Of a stretch of DNA of 64,000 bases, positions 62,201 to 64,000 are shown one piece after another (the stretch's first letter is position 1; every line of letters begins with the position of its first letter). The notes beneath the pieces are model-generated. The model ran no database searches. It saw only the letters and a list, made by a program, of their open reading frames with translations, and had not been told where the DNA came from. The translations under genes were made by a program, and so were the position numbers. The stretch is taken from contig OY776124.1 of the NCBI GenBank assembly GCA_963675135.1, positions 2,215,001 through 2,279,000 of the forward strand. Reading direction: 5' to 3'. Source of the DNA: Galeopsis tetrahit (lineage: Eukaryota > Streptophyta > Magnoliopsida > Lamiales > Lamiaceae).

Positions 62201-63110
62201 GCCATAGAATCAATTGTGTCGAGACAGTTTTTGAATTTGAGGCCTCGGGTGCGGAGTTTTTTACGTCGACGCCCATAGCCAAATTGCGCGCACACTTGTG
62301 CGCCGTTTTTACAAAGTTTTCAGATTGCTATTCGGGTTTGCATTTCTAGTAGAATTGGCCATAGAATCAATTGTGTCGAGACGGTTTTTGAATTTGAGGC
62401 CTCGGGTGCGGAGTTTTTGACGTCGTCGCCCATAGTCAAATTGCGCGCACGGTTGTGCGCCGTTTTTACAAAGTTTTCAGATTGCCTCTCGGGTTTGCAT
62501 TTCTAGCTGAATTGGCCATAGAATCTATTGTGTCGAGACGGTTTTTGAATTTGAGGCCTCGGGTGCGGAGTTTTTGACGTCGTCGCCCCTAACCAAATTG
62601 CGCGCACGCTTGTGCGCCGTTTTTACAAAGTTTTCAGATTGCCTCTCGGGTTTGCATTACTAGCTGAATATGCCATAGAATCAATTGTGTCGAGACGGTT
62701 TTTGAATTTGAGGCCTCGGGTGTGGAGTTTTTGACGTCGTCGCCCATAACCAAATTTCGCGCACGCTTGTGCGCCGTTTTTACAAAGTTTTCAAATTGCC
62801 TCTCGGGTTTGCATTTCTACCTAAAGTTGGTCATAGAATCAATTGTGTCGAGACGGTTTTTGAATTTGAGGCCTCGGGTGCGGAGTTTTTTACGTCGTAG
62901 CCCATATCCAAATTGCGCGCAGGCTTGTGCGCCGTTTTTACAAAGTTTTCAGATTGCCTCTCGGGTTTGAATTACCCACTGAATTGGCCATAGAATCAAT
63001 TGTGTCCAGACGGTTTTTGAATTTGAAGCCTCGGGTGCGGAGTTTTTTACGTCGACGCCTATAGCCAAATTGCGCGCACGCTTGTGCGCCGTTTTTACAA
63101 AGTTTTCAGA
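59260..63110. repeat. Partial third copy of the large right-half duplication
   Basis: It matches about 51080-54930 at 8,182 bp, becoming 8,183 bp after one extra T near 59820 (GGGTTTTGCATTACTAG). Pairs are 51757/59940, 51915/60098, 52544/60727, 53330/61513 and 54539/62722. Private differences include TTGGCC to TAGGCC near 60942, GGGTTT to GGATTT near 62179, and GAATATTAGG near 59874. It contains only one W monomer where copy 2 has two. Confidence 0.87.
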
Positions 63111-64000
63111 TTGCCTCTCTGGTTTGCATTACTAGCTGAATTGGCCATAGAATCAATTTTGTCGAGACGGTTTTTGAATTTCAGGCCTCGGGTGCGGAGT
63201 TTTTGACGTCGTCGCCCCTAACCAAATTGCGCGCACGCTTGTGCGCCGTTTTTACAAAGTTTTTAGATTGCCATTCGGGTTTGCATTTCTAGCTGAATTG
63301 GCCATAAAATCAATTGTGTCGAGACGGTTTTTGAATTTGAGGCCTCGGGTGCGGAGTTTTTGACGTCGTCGCCCATAGTCAAATTGCGCGCACGGTTATG
63401 CGCCGTTTTTACAAAGTTTTCAGATTGCCTCTCGAGTTTGCATTTCTAGCTGAATTGGCCATAGAATCAATTGTGTCGAGACGGTTTTTGAATTTGAGGC
63501 CTCGGGTGCGGAGTTTTTTACGTCGTCGCCCATAGCCAAATTGCGCACACGCTTGTGCGCCGTTTTTACAAAGTTTTCAAATTGCCTCTCAGGTTTGCAT
63601 CCCTAGCTAAAATTGGTCATAGAATCAATTGTGTCGAGACGGTTTTTGAATTTGAGGCCTCGGGTGCAGAGTTTTTGACGTCGTCGCCCATAGCCAAATT
63701 GCTCGCACGCTTGTGCGCCGTTTTTACAAAGTTTTCAGATTGCCTCTCGGGTTTGAATTTCCCACTGAATTGGCCATAGAATCAATTGTGTCGAGACGGT
63801 TTTTGAATTTGAGGCCTCGGGTGCGGAGTTTTTTTACATCGTCGCCCATAGCCAAATTGCGCGCACGCTTGTGCGCCGTTTTTACAAAGTTTTCAGATTG
63901 CCTCTCGGTTTGCATTTCTAGCTGAATTGGCCATAGAATCAATTTTGTCGAGACGGTTTTTGAATTTGAGGCCTCGGGTGCGGAGTTTTTGACGTCGTCG
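63111..64000. repeat. Continuation matching 56.0-56.9 kb; array runs off the window
   Basis: Between 63091 and 63117 the match partner changes from about 54.93 kb (offset 8,183) to about 56.03 kb (offset 7,079), so 1,104 bp or 7 monomers present at 54.93-56.03 kb are absent here. The order is then a TCTCTGG monomer, m3-like, m4-like (GGTTATGCG), m7 (63555), m1a (63713, T7 ACATCG) and m2 (63871). The last base is still satellite. Confidence 0.85.

Larger units (their letters stand above)
1..64000. repeat. Tandem satellite array, ~157-158 bp monomer, whole window
   Basis: The whole window consists of head-to-tail copies of one monomer. The conserved block GTGCGCCGTTTTTACAAAG recurs at 16, 174, 332, 487, 644, 802, 959, 1117 and so on to 63871, with steps of 155-158 bp, which gives about 406 monomers. 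Landmarks in order are a GC-rich dyad (GCGCAC-GCTT-GTGCGC), T5, ACAAAG, TTTTCA, a variable middle (TAGCTGAATTGGCCATAG), AATCAATTGTGTCGAGACGG, T5, the palindrome GAGGCCTC, GGGTGCGGAG, T5 and GACGTCGTCGCCC. All copies have the same orientation and no foreign DNA interrupts them. Such arrays are known from centromeric and pericentromeric heterochromatin of plants and animals; placing this one there is inference. Both ends of the window lie inside the array. Confidence 0.98.

Noticed and set aside
1..64000. CRISPR array
   Set aside because: The 157-bp units are contiguous with no unique spacers, and there are no cas genes.
1..64000. Bacterial or phage origin, rDNA spacer, or telomeric repeat
   Set aside because: No genes, rRNA or short telomere-type units are present, and ~406 tandem monomers with higher-order repeats fit a eukaryotic satellite.
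1..64000. A novel multi-gene system
   Set aside because: I looked on both strands for long frames, conserved motifs or non-repetitive stretches and found none; the window holds only satellite DNA.

Overview
This window is one uninterrupted tandem satellite DNA array. From base 1 to base 64000 I see only head-to-tail copies of a single monomer of about 157-158 bp (observed 155-158), roughly 406 copies in all. There are no genes, no rRNA or tRNA, no transposon insertions, no CRISPR array and no unique sequence. All monomers point the same way. The short open frames on both strands come from the periodicity: 157 and 158 are not multiples of 3, so the same ~70-95 residue peptide recurs about every monomer and is cut by the same stops. 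This layout (nucleosome-scale monomer, tens of kb without interruption, higher-order repeats) is typical of centromeric or pericentromeric heterochromatin of a eukaryotic chromosome. I cannot name the species or prove centromere function. I recognise no canonical 17-bp CENP-B box. The monomer is about 48% GC and rich in CpG (about 13 per monomer).

I set monomer phase at the GTG of the conserved GTGCGCC. In the left part (about 1-38 kb) the main unit is a 7-monomer higher-order repeat (HOR) of 1,101 bp made of classes m1-m7; 13071-14171 is a clean example. Unequal exchange in register has made 6-mers (943-945 bp), an 11-mer (1,732 bp, 7.7-11.9 kb), a 20-mer copy (3,147 bp), a 15-mer (2,360 bp) and a 30-mer (4,720 bp) at 28.8-38.2 kb. 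A second 7-mer family of the same length (classes x1, x2, m1, y1-y4) appears as islands at 6303-7403, 32564-33664 and 37284-38384.

The right part (about 39-64 kb) is more mixed and richer in Y-family monomers, including a variant with GTCGAC after a T6 run and a divergent class W. It carries nested duplications of 1,259 bp (39.0-41.4 kb), 785 bp (43.2-44.8 kb) and 629 bp (57.7-59.0 kb). Its largest is a 29-monomer duplication of 4,562 bp (45.7-54.4 kb), with a partial third copy at 59.3-63.1 kb.

Nearly all rearrangements keep monomer register. Three small events do not and are the most informative: an apparent flip of a hairpin loop (3935-3950), an out-of-register 451-bp duplication with one filler base (junction at 22751), and a template-switch-like patch (55311-55331). 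I found no protein-coding or RNA-based system here; the biology is satellite turnover.
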